A stretch of 16,217 nt of DNA from JAPYTY01 sp036338435 (GCA_036338435.1 JAYZCG010000011.1:1-16217), one strand, 5' to 3'; numbered from the stretch's first letter, positions 1-8,865 are shown. Made by a program: numbers and translations. Notes: a model not told the origin generated them from the letters alone.

Positions 1-2
1 AG

Positions 3-218
3 ATATCTAGCCAACGGCTAGATCGTGGAATCCTTTACGCCTCAGGGCTGATTGCAGGTGAATCCCTTGGCGGAATAGCCCTGGCATTTTTGGCAAGCCG
101 TGGAATCGGCCCTTTTGGCACAAACATATCTGGTTCCCTGACCACAGCACTAACCATAGTTGGAGCTGTGGGTCTAATGATTTCCTTTTATCTCTTCTCT
201 CGACCCAGGAACAATTGA
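3..218 (+). CDS. OPT-family oligopeptide transporter, C-terminal fragment
   Basis: The window opens inside a gene whose reading frame (third frame) runs from the left edge to a TGA at 216-218, giving about 71 residues. The visible piece begins with a segment reading RGILYASGLIAGESLGGIAL, which resembles the last conserved block of oligopeptide transporter (OPT) family proteins. A hydrophobic helix (about TALTIVGAVGLMISFYLF) and a short basic tail follow. OPT proteins are inner-membrane, proton-driven importers of small peptides or metal chelates, usually with more than 12 helices. Only the last two or so helices are present here, so the substrate cannot be judged. The gene converges on the downstream minus-strand gene with an 89-base gap, in which I see no convincing terminator. 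The family call rests on a short stretch and is moderately sure. Confidence 0.6.
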   Translation: MSSQRLDRGILYASGLIAGESLGGIALAFLASRGIGPFGTNISGSLTTALTIVGAVGLMISFYLFSRPRNN

Positions 219-307
219 TCTATTGCCTCTGCCTCCCGACTTGCAATTGATGATATTGGAACGAAGCCTCCGTCCCTGCTGCCAGTGATTGGTTCTGAGA
301 GAAGCCT

Positions 308-2503
308 TTAGAAATCAAATGAGTGAGTAAATTTCATAGATATAGAACGGTTCATCTCCGAAGGCGAAGTCGCGTGTTGGCGAAAGTCATTGTAAACAAT
401 AAAAAAATCATCACCTGGACGGTAAATGTAATTGAGCCGGAAGTTCATACCAATCACATCGGAAGCGCTATTATACTGGACACTAGCACTGGTGAGCCAT
501 TTGCGACTGAATGCAAAATTAATGCGATTATTGACTTGGTGAAAATTGACGGGAGCTCCCGTTTCCAGCTGAATCTGGTTGAAAGAGTAGCTGATTTCCG
601 TTGAGAAGCGACTGCTCAATTTGATGACCGGCGCAATCTCCAAAAGGTTCCGGGTTCCTCCATAGTAACCCGGCTCATGTCGGTAGGATACTTGTCCACT
701 CAGGCGTTTAGCTGGGTTCAGGACATAGAGAATGGGGAAATACCACCAACTGTATCGACCTGGTGGAACCCGAAGCCCTCCCGGTAGCCTCAGAGGTTCA
801 ATCAAGTTTTCCGTCGCATGATGTGGATTGATGCGAATCCAGCTACCATTTTGGAAGAAAATAGAGTAGTTAAAGTGGTGCATGCGAGTCTCGAGCTGGC
901 CATCTTCTATTCTTTGAAAATCTTCCATACGGTAGGAAAAAAGCATTTTTCGAATCGTGTCGCTGACAGGTCGAGGAGAATAGGAAAACCGAGGTTCCAA
1001 CTTACGGGTTCCCGGACGCCCAAGGAATCCGAGATCGGTTGCGAAATTCTCATCCAGATACCAATAGGCTAAGCCTACATCGAGTAAATCATCGGTCCAC
1101 CTGCCGGAGACAGCTCCCATCAGCTGATTGTCATGAACTCCATCAGTGAGAGAACGTCCGAGCATTCCCACCACCTCCAGGTGTTCAAAGAAAACCAGAT
1201 TCTGGTCGATGCCTATTACCCTATTAAAGTCCCCACCTTCTGCTTGCCGGTTGGTAGCAAACATCCCCAAAAAGGATCGGGACAGAATATCCCGTTTCAG
1301 ACGGAAGACAGAAAAATTGTTGCTGGGTTCCCCGCTAAAATCACCCATTTGAGCTTCAAGAAATCCAAGCGTAAACTTGTCCCCAACTTTGCCCGTTACC
1401 TTGACACCACCTCTCATGGGGATTTCTTCTCCCTGTGCCGAGAGACCTATGCGTCGGCTGTGGTAAAGCTTAATTTGAGGACGATCACCCTCCCCCATCC
1501 AAACACCAAACTCGAAGATCCCAGCTCCCTCCAAAAAAAATTCTCTTTTTTCAGGAAAGAAAACTGGAACCCGGTCAAAATTAATAATCTGGTCATCCAC
1601 TTCGGTCTGGGCAAAATCTGTGTTGAGCGTGAGATCAAGAGTCAGACCCGAGGTCAGAGGAAGTTTCAAGTCTTCCAGTCCAATGTCTCCGAGGTACTTA
1701 ACATCTCGATTGCTCCCTCCACGGGCTACGATTTGGGAGCTCACGTAGGGTTTGATGCGCATTGTAAGACTTTTCCCTATGTTCTCTAATCCACTCAGAT
1801 GTCCCGCCTGAGAAACCTGTTCGAACTGAAAATCTCGACTAAAGTTATTCCAGTAAGTGAACTCGTTTCTACGCCGTATGACGCGCTCGAAATCAACTCC
1901 AAAGCTCACTTCATCATCACTGCTACTATAACGAAGTGATTGCAAAGGAATACGAATCTCCGCATACCAACCGTATTCGTCAATTTGAGTTTCTACCTCC
2001 CATTTTTCATCCCAACTCACATTTCGGTCACGCCCTTCGTCCGTAATCAGGGCATCGTACTGAGTCCCTAGTGGATTGATCCGGAACAAAAAGGCGTTGC
2101 GGTGATCATGGAAAGTGTCCAAAATGATGGCGAAACTATCATCATTTTCAAAGGGATTGTCACGGCGCAGTTCCGTTGCCAGAACATTCTCTGCCTCAGA
2201 GTCCAGACAACGCACACCAAAATAGAGATTTTTATCATCGAAAAGGGCACGCACTTCGGTCTGTTCAGTAGCATCCATCCCTTCATTGGGATCCTTTTGG
2301 ATGAAATACCCTATGCTTTTAGCATTCTGCCACACATCATCGTCCAATCGCCCATCCAGGACTGGAGCATCTCCGGTCCTTGTTAAAACAAGTGAGCGTC
2401 TTCCATGCCAATGAGTATCGCTTGGTCCCTGACCCGCTAGCAACGGTGACAAGAAGAACGTCAAAAGCCAGTAAATCTTGAGCAAATGCCAGTTCATTCT
2501 CAT
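308..2503 (-). CDS. CBM9-like / DUF5916 outer-membrane beta-barrel protein (paralogue 1)
   Basis: This 731-residue protein starts with a signal peptide (basic MRMN, hydrophobic core to about residue 23, AGQG boundary). A CBM9-like N-terminal domain follows (about 38-235), with the typical opening D50-G-R-L-D-D-D-V-W58 and the FDDKNLYFGV strand. The remainder is a DUF5916 beta-barrel region. It carries the family signature of a TDFAQTEVDD segment followed by FFPEKREFFLEG, then many short amphipathic strands with alternating aromatic residues. The last residue is Phe (THSFDF), as expected for a BAM-assembled outer-membrane protein. The family has no established biochemical role; carbohydrate or glycan binding and uptake is only an inference from the CBM9-like domain. 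The start is the ATG at 2501-2503. I see no strong Shine-Dalgarno, and a second ATG lies two codons later. The gene lies 34 bases downstream of its paralogue in the same direction, so they are probably co-transcribed. Length and domain order look intact. Confidence 0.85.
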   Translation of the reverse strand: MRMNWHLLKIYWLLTFFLSPLLAGQGPSDTHWHGRRSLVLTRTGDAPVLDGRLDDDVWQNAKSIGYFIQKDPNEGMDATEQTEVRALFDDKNLYFGVRCLDSEAENVLATELRRDNPFENDDSFAIILDTFHDHRNAFLFRINPLGTQYDALITDEGRDRNVSWDEKWEVETQIDEYGWYAEIRIPLQSLRYSSSDDEVSFGVDFERVIRRRNEFTYWNNFSRDFQFEQVSQAGHLSGLENIGKSLTMRIKPYVSSQIVARGGSNRDVKYLGDIGLEDLKLPLTSGLTLDLTLNTDFAQTEVDDQIINFDRVPVFFPEKREFFLEGAGIFEFGVWMGEGDRPQIKLYHSRRIGLSAQGEEIPMRGGVKVTGKVGDKFTLGFLEAQMGDFSGEPSNNFSVFRLKRDILSRSFLGMFATNRQAEGGDFNRVIGIDQNLVFFEHLEVVGMLGRSLTDGVHDNQLMGAVSGRWTDDLLDVGLAYWYLDENFATDLGFLGRPGTRKLEPRFSYSPRPVSDTIRKMLFSYRMEDFQRIEDGQLETRMHHFNYSIFFQNGSWIRINPHHATENLIEPLRLPGGLRVPPGRYSWWYFPILYVLNPAKRLSGQVSYRHEPGYYGGTRNLLEIAPVIKLSSRFSTEISYSFNQIQLETGAPVNFHQVNNRINFAFSRKWLTSASVQYNSASDVIGMNFRLNYIYRPGDDFFIVYNDFRQHATSPSEMNRSISMKFTHSFDF

Positions 2504-2537
2504 AATTAGCGAATCCGAAATACGTACTTGTCAGAAG

Positions 2538-4721
2538 CTAAAAATCAAGGGCATACGTTACCTTGACAATCAAAGCCCGTTCCAAAACATTGCCCCTGAA
2601 TGTCCGCCTATCATTGTAGACCAGAAAAAAATTGCTTAGCGGTTTGTAAATAAAGTTAAAGCGGATGTTACTGGAAACCTCTTGTAAAGTGCCATTGTAC
2701 TGAACCAGTGCATTTAAAAACATCCGGGTGTTAAATACATAATTCAGTTTGGTTGAGATCAGATCGGTGGAGAACTTGCCAGAGGCAAGATCTAGATCGT
2801 CATGTGTCCAGGAAATGTGGGTTGCAAACCGGAAGCTAGGTTGGAACTGTAATTTGGTGATGTAAGATGTCTTATGACCATCGAAAAAGTCCCCGACTTC
2901 CAACTCGACGCCACCGCTGAACATCCGGGTCCGATCAGTGAAGAAATAGGGATTGAGCTCCCAGAAAGTATAATCTCCTTCTGGGACAACCCCACCAGAA
3001 CGGATGACAAAAGGCCTGTCCAAACGCTCAAAACGAGCCCGGTGGGTCAGCCCCATTGAGCCCCCGTCCTCCAGCATAATGGAGAGGGTCTGGTCGAGAC
3101 TCTTACTTTCAACACGATTGGCCTGATCGGTAATGTACTCGATTCCGGCTGAAGGTGTGATCTGTCTAATCCATGAAATCCTCTCTTTGGGTTGAAATTT
3201 GCGGTTAAATTCACCGCGGCTTTTCTTAATCCCAGTACGCCGGACAAAGCCTACCTCCGGATTAAAGTTTTCTCCGATGGAAAGATGATCTACCTCTATC
3301 TTGTAGCGATTGTCCTCCCAACTAACGAGGGTATCAAAGGACACATTACCCCTCCTAAGCCCAGGGGTATCAGTCTTTAACACGAAAGATGCAATCTCCA
3401 AGTATTTAAAAAATTGAAAATGACCATCAACGCCGTAGGTGCGATTATAATCTCCGCCAACGGCCTGCTTGTTGATGAAAATTCCACCAACATCGGAACT
3501 CTTTAAAATATCTCGACGTACACGTGCCACTAAAAAATTAGTAGAAGAAAGCTCCTCAAAATTGTCGGTCTGGACGGAGAGAAATCCAAGTCGGTACTTG
3601 TCCATCCGTCCTGTGAGTCGGACACCACCCAAAATCGGTGTTGCACGCCCCTGGTCGAGGCCAATGCGACGACTGAAAAATGCAATCAAATCACGGCTTC
3701 GACTCCGAAAAGAACGGCCTTGTCTTCTGACCTGAAACATGGTGGTGTTCTCCAAAAAGAAATCTCTTTTCTCCGGGAAAAATAGTGGGAATCGACTCAG
3801 ATTAACTTGCTGTTGATCAGCCTCTACCTGAGAAAAATCAGTGTTCATTGTTATGTCAAGGGTCAGCCCAGGAGTGATTCCATATTTGAGGTCTAGACCG
3901 CCATCTGCAAAAAAATCAACATCGTCCTCTTTCCGACGAAGAATAGATGAGGACACATAGGGTTTGACATAGAAGTTCCTACCCTGGCGAATTCCAGAAA
4001 GACCGTCCAGCGTCCCGGCGTAGGAAACCTTGCTCAAACGATAGGGCTGGGGAACGGGAGACCAGTGAATAGATTCGTTCTTACGGCGAATCCTGCGAGT
4101 AAAGTTAAGTCCCCAAACCTGTTCCTCAGCATCTCTAAAGCGAAGTGTTCGAAAGGGAATAGAAAATTCTGCTTGCCATCCCTCATCTGTGATTTTACTC
4201 TTCACGTACCATATTGCATCCCAGTCATAAGTTCTTCGCTCACCATCTCCTCCCATCTGACCTTCTCTTTTAGCACCTCTGGGATTGGTGCTGAACACAT
4301 AGCCATTACGTTTGTCATTAAAGGTGTCAAAAATCATCGAGAAGTGGTCACCATCCCCAGGACTAAAATCTCTAACACCCTGCGTTACCGTTAGTCCCTC
4401 TCCTCCGGCCGAGTCATAACAGTACACACCTACATATAGGTTGTCATTATCGTAGAGCACTCGAACTTCGGTACGTTCAGTGGACGGTTTTCCATCGTCT
4501 GGGTCGGTCTGAATAAAGTTTGTAGCAACCTCAGAAAGGGTCCACTCCGGCTCGTTTAGGTTCCCATCGATAGTTATCTTATTAGACGTGATAAAAACGG
4601 CCGTCATTTTCAGATCATTCTCCTGGGCAAACGAACTAGCGGTGAAAAAACAGAGTATTGTGGCCATCGTTCGAACGTACCTGCCCTGAATGAACTGAAG
4701 ACTTTTCATCGAACTGCACAT
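2538..4721 (-). CDS. CBM9-like / DUF5916 outer-membrane beta-barrel protein (paralogue 2)
   Basis: This 727-residue paralogue of the gene at 308-2503 comes first in the shared minus-strand transcript. A signal peptide with a hydrophobic stretch ATILCFFTASSFAQ ends near residue 33. The CBM9-like domain follows with IDGNLNEPEW and LYDNDNLYVGVYCYD segments. The DUF5916 region carries the conserved NTDFSQVEADQQQVNLSRF block, then FFPEKRDFFLEN and FFSRRIGLDQG. The C-terminus is VTYALDF with terminal Phe, supporting outer-membrane insertion. Between the two paralogues, the N-terminal domain and the FPEKR block are recognisably alike, while the loops and strand composition differ. This is what duplication followed by divergence would give. 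The start is ATG 4719-4721; an in-frame ATG four codons later is equally possible. Ligand and function are not known. Confidence 0.85.
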   Translation of the reverse strand: MCSSMKSLQFIQGRYVRTMATILCFFTASSFAQENDLKMTAVFITSNKITIDGNLNEPEWTLSEVATNFIQTDPDDGKPSTERTEVRVLYDNDNLYVGVYCYDSAGGEGLTVTQGVRDFSPGDGDHFSMIFDTFNDKRNGYVFSTNPRGAKREGQMGGDGERRTYDWDAIWYVKSKITDEGWQAEFSIPFRTLRFRDAEEQVWGLNFTRRIRRKNESIHWSPVPQPYRLSKVSYAGTLDGLSGIRQGRNFYVKPYVSSSILRRKEDDVDFFADGGLDLKYGITPGLTLDITMNTDFSQVEADQQQVNLSRFPLFFPEKRDFFLENTTMFQVRRQGRSFRSRSRDLIAFFSRRIGLDQGRATPILGGVRLTGRMDKYRLGFLSVQTDNFEELSSTNFLVARVRRDILKSSDVGGIFINKQAVGGDYNRTYGVDGHFQFFKYLEIASFVLKTDTPGLRRGNVSFDTLVSWEDNRYKIEVDHLSIGENFNPEVGFVRRTGIKKSRGEFNRKFQPKERISWIRQITPSAGIEYITDQANRVESKSLDQTLSIMLEDGGSMGLTHRARFERLDRPFVIRSGGVVPEGDYTFWELNPYFFTDRTRMFSGGVELEVGDFFDGHKTSYITKLQFQPSFRFATHISWTHDDLDLASGKFSTDLISTKLNYVFNTRMFLNALVQYNGTLQEVSSNIRFNFIYKPLSNFFLVYNDRRTFRGNVLERALIVKVTYALDF

Positions 4722-4861
4722 TGTAATCGATGCAACAAAATGGGGTGTAAGATAACCAAAAACCTAGCAACAAGTAATCACTGCTGAGTCGACTGCATTT
4801 ATTATTCCTTGAAATGTTAAACGTAAAAAGTGAAACTTGAGCTATAGAACATTGCAATGTC

Positions 4862-4867
4862 AGGAGG
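4862..4867 (+). promoter_or_regulatory. Shine-Dalgarno site that fixes the start at 4872
   Basis: AGGAGG lies four bases before the ATG at 4872-4874. A longer reading from the ATG at 4857 would put this ideal ribosome binding site inside the coding region and has no such site of its own. The shorter start is therefore preferred. Confidence 0.75.
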
Positions 4868-4871
4868 AACA

Positions 4872-5183
4872 ATGATCACTACGCTCGTCCAGTTTCATAT
4901 CGGCAATTCTGATCGGCTCGAAGCAATCAAAAAAGTATTCACCGATTCCATGTCGCGCTATCAACAGGTTCCTGGTTTACTACGCAAATATTATTTAATT
5001 TCAGAAGACCAGACCAAGGCGGGAGGGGTCTATTTATGGGCGTCTCGGGAAGATGCAGACGGACTATACACCGATGAATGGAAACAAATGATCCGTGACA
5101 AGTATGGATCCGACCCTGTTATTACATACTTTGAGACTCCGATAATCGTTGATAATCAGTACGACACAACCCAAGTTGAATAG
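4872..5183 (+). CDS. Small dimeric alpha/beta-barrel protein, YdhR/ABM monooxygenase-like
   Basis: This 103-residue cytosolic protein begins MITTLVQFHIG. It has the pattern of the dimeric alpha/beta-barrel superfamily (putative mono-oxygenase YdhR / antibiotic-biosynthesis monooxygenase-like). A first beta strand (TTLVQFHI) leads to a helix with a PGLLRKYYL strand. Then come GGVYLWASREDADGLYTDEW, the hallmark strand-helix segment, and ITYFETPIIVDN at the end. Members are homodimers. Some are cofactor-free oxygenases, but many have no known substrate, so the enzymatic role is not established. The start was chosen by the AGGAGG at 4862-4867. The gene is divergent from the DUF5916 pair across about 150 bases that must hold both promoters. 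The next plus-strand gene is a symporter 182 bases on. Confidence 0.7.
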   Translation: MITTLVQFHIGNSDRLEAIKKVFTDSMSRYQQVPGLLRKYYLISEDQTKAGGVYLWASREDADGLYTDEWKQMIRDKYGSDPVITYFETPIIVDNQYDTTQVE

Positions 5184-5220
5184 GCTATTTGTACTCTTAG
5201 AAACTGCACAGTGATACGCT

Positions 5221-5252
5221 CGATGTCCTTTACTCAAGCAGATAAAGCATCG
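5221..5252 (+). repeat. Inverted repeat / hairpin in the spacer before the symporter
   Basis: CGATG (5221-5225) pairs with CATCG (5248-5252), and CTTTA (5228-5232) pairs with TAAAG (5243-5247). This gives a 10-bp stem interrupted by a 2-base bulge (TC) with a 10-base loop. No run of T follows, so it does not look like a simple intrinsic terminator. It could be an operator, an RNA processing site or a leader structure, or it could be chance. Confidence 0.35.
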
Positions 5253-5365
5253 TCGCGGACCATCAATACCCAGTCAAGTTTGTAAAATCAATTTGGAAAC
5301 ACTTCGGGGATGAGACTCAAATTCTGTAATAGTGTATGATTTCCTGACGGAAACGTGCCAATCTT

Positions 5366-6655
5366 ATGACCAAAAATCTGTTAACTAAACCCCCTGATAG
5401 TCCGGCATCAATTAACCATACAAGCCACCTTACGCTATATATTTTCGGAGCTGTTATAGCGGCTGTAGTGGTGGCACTGGTATCTCCGAATGTTGCGATC
5501 GCTTTTGGAGTTGGGGGCGAAATATTCCTGCAACTGCTCTTCATGATCGTCGTCCCATTGGTAATGTCCAGTGTCATGAGTGGAATTATCGGCCTAGGTG
5601 ACATCCGTAAGCTCGGTCGTCCAGGTGGCACTGCCATTCTCTACTACGTAACAACTACCATTTTCGCAGTCATCTTGGGGCTTATTTTGGTGAACCTCAT
5701 TCGCCCAGGGATAGGCACTGTCGACCAACAAGTACTAGATGAAATCTCAGCAAATGAAATAGCAGTTTCTACGGAACAGGGAGCAAATTTGGGAACTATT
5801 CTGAATAATCTTGTTCTCATGCTTTTCACCCACAATTTAATCGCTGCTGCCGGAGAAGCCAAACTGCTACCTCTCATCGTATTTTCCATTATCTTTGCCG
5901 GCATGCTAACTACAATAGCTCCAAGAGTACGTGCCATTACAGAGATGATCGTCCAGGTCAACGATGCCCTCTTGTCGTTCATTCTTCTACTCATGCGGGT
6001 TGCGCCAGTGGGTATATTTTGTTTAGTGGCAGCGCGCTTTGGTGAGGCACAGGCCAAAGGGGAATTTGCCCAGGTTCTCGCCCAAATGGGGTGGTATTTC
6101 TTCACAGTACTGCTGGGCCTAGTGCTCCACGCCGCCATTACCCTGCCATTGATCCTCTGGATCTTTACTCGGAAGAATCCCTACCGGTTTATGTACCAGA
6201 TGTCACAAGCACTCCTGACGGCCTTTTCCACCGCTAGTTCGACGGCCACAATTCCAGTAACCATGGAATGTGCCGTTGAAAAGGCTGGGATTTCTAAGCA
6301 GGCCACCAATTTTGTAGTGCCTCTAGGGGCTACCATCAACATGGATGGGACAGCTCTTTACGAAGCAACAGCGGCTATTTTCATTGCCCAGGCCCTGGGA
6401 TATGAATTGGGTCTACTCGGCTTGCTAATAGTGGCTGTTACAGCCACACTTGCCGCCATCGGAGCTGCGGGCATCCCGGAAGCCGGATTAGTCACCATGG
6501 TGATAGTCCTCAACGCTGTGGGACTCCCCATAGAATACATTGGACTCATCCTATCTGTAGATTGGCTGCTGGATCGCTTTCGTACTGCAGTCAACATCTT
6601 TGGCGATTCAATTGGAGCAGCCGTTGTGGACCGATCCTTCCCAGTTAGTCACTGA
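5366..6655 (+). CDS. Dicarboxylate/amino acid:cation symporter (DAACS), glutamate/aspartate type
   Basis: This 429-residue inner-membrane secondary transporter has the GltPh/GltP fold and length. TM helices begin near residue 22 (LTLYIFGAVIAAVVVAL). The first re-entrant hairpin has TASSTATIPVTM, matching the serine-rich tip. NMDGT is at about 325-329 in TM7, and the TM8 motif is VDWLLDRFRTAVNIFGD. In TM8, D403 and R406 align with Asp394 and Arg397 of GltPh, which hold the substrate amino group and side-chain carboxylate; T407, N410 and D414 are also kept. DctA-type C4-dicarboxylate carriers lack the Asp at the first position, so acidic amino acids are the better guess. Coupling to sodium or protons cannot be read off. 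The region between TM2 and the C-terminal core carries a hydrophilic loop (residues about 110-135). The start ATG 5366 has only a weak upstream purine stretch. The upstream spacer holds a hairpin. Confidence 0.9.
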   Translation: MTKNLLTKPPDSPASINHTSHLTLYIFGAVIAAVVVALVSPNVAIAFGVGGEIFLQLLFMIVVPLVMSSVMSGIIGLGDIRKLGRPGGTAILYYVTTTIFAVILGLILVNLIRPGIGTVDQQVLDEISANEIAVSTEQGANLGTILNNLVLMLFTHNLIAAAGEAKLLPLIVFSIIFAGMLTTIAPRVRAITEMIVQVNDALLSFILLLMRVAPVGIFCLVAARFGEAQAKGEFAQVLAQMGWYFFTVLLGLVLHAAITLPLILWIFTRKNPYRFMYQMSQALLTAFSTASSTATIPVTMECAVEKAGISKQATNFVVPLGATINMDGTALYEATAAIFIAQALGYELGLLGLLIVAVTATLAAIGAAGIPEAGLVTMVIVLNAVGLPIEYIGLILSVDWLLDRFRTAVNIFGDSIGAAVVDRSFPVSH

Positions 6656-6764
6656 TAAAAATAGACCCAAAGGTCAATGAGCAAATGAGGGCTGGCTATC
6701 GCCGGATGTCCGTTCCAGATGTATACACTCTATCTTAGTAATGTTATACGATTTCAGCTACTTT

Positions 6765-8642
6765 TCAATCCACGGCACCAGTCGTAGAGTTGGCATCGAA
6801 AACAATCTCACCACTAAGACCCGTCATCACGTTTGAAATATTGAGAATGTCATCCACTGGAATTGTGAAATAATCTCGATCTAGCACTGCAAAATCAGCA
6901 TATTTACCAGGTTCAAGTGTCCCAACTGTATCCTCAGCCATCATATACTCAGAAGCCCAGGTCGTCGCCATTTTCATGGCAGTCACCCGATCGATGGCCT
7001 CCTCGGGAAGTATTACATGAGACTCTTTATAGACTCTTCCGACAGGTGTCTTGCGAGTAACGAGAATATGGATTGGCTTCCAAAAATCGATGCCAGAGGC
7101 TTCAAAGGTCACTCGGATGCCTTGGTTTATCCAGGTCTTCACTGGCATGGCAAATTTCCTTAACTCTTCGCCATAGTCATCGATCAACTTAGGTATTTCA
7201 GGAAGTAAGGTGGGCTGAGCGTTAAGCATTATCCCATATTTTTTGATCCCCTCCATCACATCAGGAACATTTCCCAAAACCTGATTGTGTTCCAACGTTA
7301 GCCTCAAATTCCTAACGTACTCGACTGAGAGATTGGCCTCTTCCATTGCTTCTTCTAGCATCTGAATATAGAGACGCACACCGTGAGAAGAGGTCCCATG
7401 AACCTGTGCTGCACGCCATCCATTTACTAGCCCTGTTTTGAGGGATATCCATGCCTTGTGGCCTGGATTTGGACACCGCTCTCGATTCTTGATGTCAGGA
7501 GAAGCCGCAATGTCAGGCCCAGTACAAATATTGTTTTGGGTGGAATCCCATATTTCATGACACATGCCGTTAAGCCACAGCATCTCTCCACCGTTCTTGT
7601 GGTTGGTCCAAGGAGCTCCATAGCCCCGATAGAACTGTTCAATAGACTTCCGGTTGAAGAGGTTTCCCCGTTGGGATTCAATATAGTAGGCTAGGCGGTG
7701 GGGCAACCTACCTTCGCGGTTTAATAAGCTAAATGCAGCAACCGTACGAGGATATAGTAAGCGTGTAGCCACCGTGGTTACGCCAGCACGAATAACATCT
7801 AATCCCTGAAGACGCATCACTTCCGCCAAATCTGATAGGGGCTTGTCTTTCCACCAGTACTCAAAGGTCACTGCTCCCTGCTCGGGAACTGCGAGATAGC
7901 CGTTCATCGCCGCTCCCGGGCCAGTTTCTAGATCCGTACTCTCCTCCCAATCGGAAAACATATGCTTAAACAACTCGATCGCCTTCTCATTGAAGTAGCC
8001 TCCTATAGTCCCAGTCACAATGACCGGGTGGTCGGGAGTCGCAGCGTCCAACTGCCTTCGGTTAAGACTGCCAACATAAAACCAGGTACGATTGGTTCCA
8101 GGGAGGTTATCCGGTCCTTCACCGACACGAACACTAATCCATTCTCCCGCGGGGATTTTCTGCACCTGAATTGCGTTGAGGACTACATCTCTAACTTTTC
8201 TAGCCGTTCCTTCAGCAGTTGCATCAGCCACTACGTTCAGCTTAATACTGGGGTCAGTCAGTCCATACTGGGGGCCATAGGTTCGTGCCGCAGAAGAAAA
8301 CAGGTGATAGTGTGTCTGAATCAAACCTGGGATGACTGTTTTCTGATCCAGACGGATTGTCCGGGTATTAGATCCCGACAAAGCCTGCATTTCGACATTG
8401 CTCCCCAACGCCATGATTTTTTTCCCTTTGATGGCCATAGCCTGAACAATGTTTCCCGGTGTGTTGGGAACAATGCTTCTATCATCCATGGTTACAATCT
8501 TCCCATCCAGCAGAACAATGTCTGCATAGCCCATCCTATCCACCAGATCAGATGCTGCCTGAGAGAATCCGAATCCTGTGGCCACTGCGACAGACAATAT
8601 TAAACAAACAAGAATTTTGTAATTCACAAACCTTCTATTCAT
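6765..8642 (-). CDS. Exported amidohydrolase, amidohydrolase-3 (YtcJ-like) family
   Basis: This 625-residue protein has an N-terminal signal sequence (MNRR, then a hydrophobic core to about residue 26, cleavage near SQAA) and so should act in the periplasm or at the envelope. The mature part opens with the small beta-sandwich of metal-dependent hydrolases (ADIVLLDGKIVTMDD, about 40-54). IPGLIQTHYHLF follows, where H111 and H113 form the HxH metal motif. Later candidate metal ligands are the His residues in AAQVHGTSSHG and LTLEHNQ and the Asp in FEASGIDFW. The C-terminal WASEYMMAEDTVGTLEPGKYADFAVLDRD is the classic sandwich-closing segment. The family hydrolyses C-N bonds (amides, ureas, cyclic imides); the substrate here is unknown. 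The start ATG 8640-8642 is supported by AGGGAG seven bases upstream. The gene is convergent with the symporter (109-base gap) and divergent from the 8866 operon. A function linked to the symporter, such as release and uptake of an amino acid, is possible but unproven. Confidence 0.88.
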   Translation of the reverse strand: MNRRFVNYKILVCLILSVAVATGFGFSQAASDLVDRMGYADIVLLDGKIVTMDDRSIVPNTPGNIVQAMAIKGKKIMALGSNVEMQALSGSNTRTIRLDQKTVIPGLIQTHYHLFSSAARTYGPQYGLTDPSIKLNVVADATAEGTARKVRDVVLNAIQVQKIPAGEWISVRVGEGPDNLPGTNRTWFYVGSLNRRQLDAATPDHPVIVTGTIGGYFNEKAIELFKHMFSDWEESTDLETGPGAAMNGYLAVPEQGAVTFEYWWKDKPLSDLAEVMRLQGLDVIRAGVTTVATRLLYPRTVAAFSLLNREGRLPHRLAYYIESQRGNLFNRKSIEQFYRGYGAPWTNHKNGGEMLWLNGMCHEIWDSTQNNICTGPDIAASPDIKNRERCPNPGHKAWISLKTGLVNGWRAAQVHGTSSHGVRLYIQMLEEAMEEANLSVEYVRNLRLTLEHNQVLGNVPDVMEGIKKYGIMLNAQPTLLPEIPKLIDDYGEELRKFAMPVKTWINQGIRVTFEASGIDFWKPIHILVTRKTPVGRVYKESHVILPEEAIDRVTAMKMATTWASEYMMAEDTVGTLEPGKYADFAVLDRDYFTIPVDDILNISNVMTGLSGEIVFDANSTTGAVD

Positions 8643-8740
8643 TGTGTAACTCCCTAATTAAACTTGTATTCCCTTTGTTCCTTTTGTTGTACTTAAAACG
8701 TACCCCAGTCACCATATTATCTCTTTTCTTAGTGTGATTT

Positions 8741-8755
8741 AACAAGGAACTTGTT
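8741..8755. repeat. Short perfect palindrome in a divergent promoter region
   Basis: AACAAG-GAA-CTTGTT is a 6-bp inverted repeat around 3 bases, lying between the divergent genes starting at 8642 and 8866. Its size and position suit a dimeric repressor operator. A chance occurrence is equally possible and there is no second copy in view. Confidence 0.3.
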
Positions 8756-8817
8756 CAGCAGTCCACAACAAACACAACAGACTGTAATGGCACTACCCAT
8801 CCTCTCTAGTCTTTTCA

Positions 8818-8845
8818 TGCAACTTGCAACTTGCAACTTGCAACT
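8818..8845. repeat. Heptamer tandem repeat (AACTTGC)
   Basis: Three perfect copies of AACTTGC are flanked by a partial TGC before and AACT after, making exactly four periods in 28 bases. The array ends 20 bases before the ATG of the methyltransferase at 8866, in its untranslated leader or promoter. Repeat number could vary by slippage, which would alter spacing between upstream promoter elements and the gene. Confidence 0.85.
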
Positions 8846-8865
8846 AAAACCATAAGACTTTTCGC

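Noticed and set aside
1133..1789. 218-codon plus-strand reading frame
   Set aside because: It is antisense to the intact DUF5916 gene, lacks domain motifs and is explained as a shadow.
4857..4871. Upstream ATG start of the YdhR-like gene
   Set aside because: It would bury the AGGAGG site in coding sequence, and the family begins at the first beta strand encoded from 4872.
6656..6764. Possible terminator between the convergent symporter and amidohydrolase genes
   Set aside because: Only a 5-bp stem (CTGGC-TATC-GCCGG) with no following T-run, and a 4-bp GACC/GGTC stem. Neither is convincing.
7962..8603. 213-codon plus-strand reading frame
   Set aside because: It is antisense to the amidohydrolase, whose motifs and ribosome binding site are clear on the other strand. 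The antisense product is low in recognisable structure.
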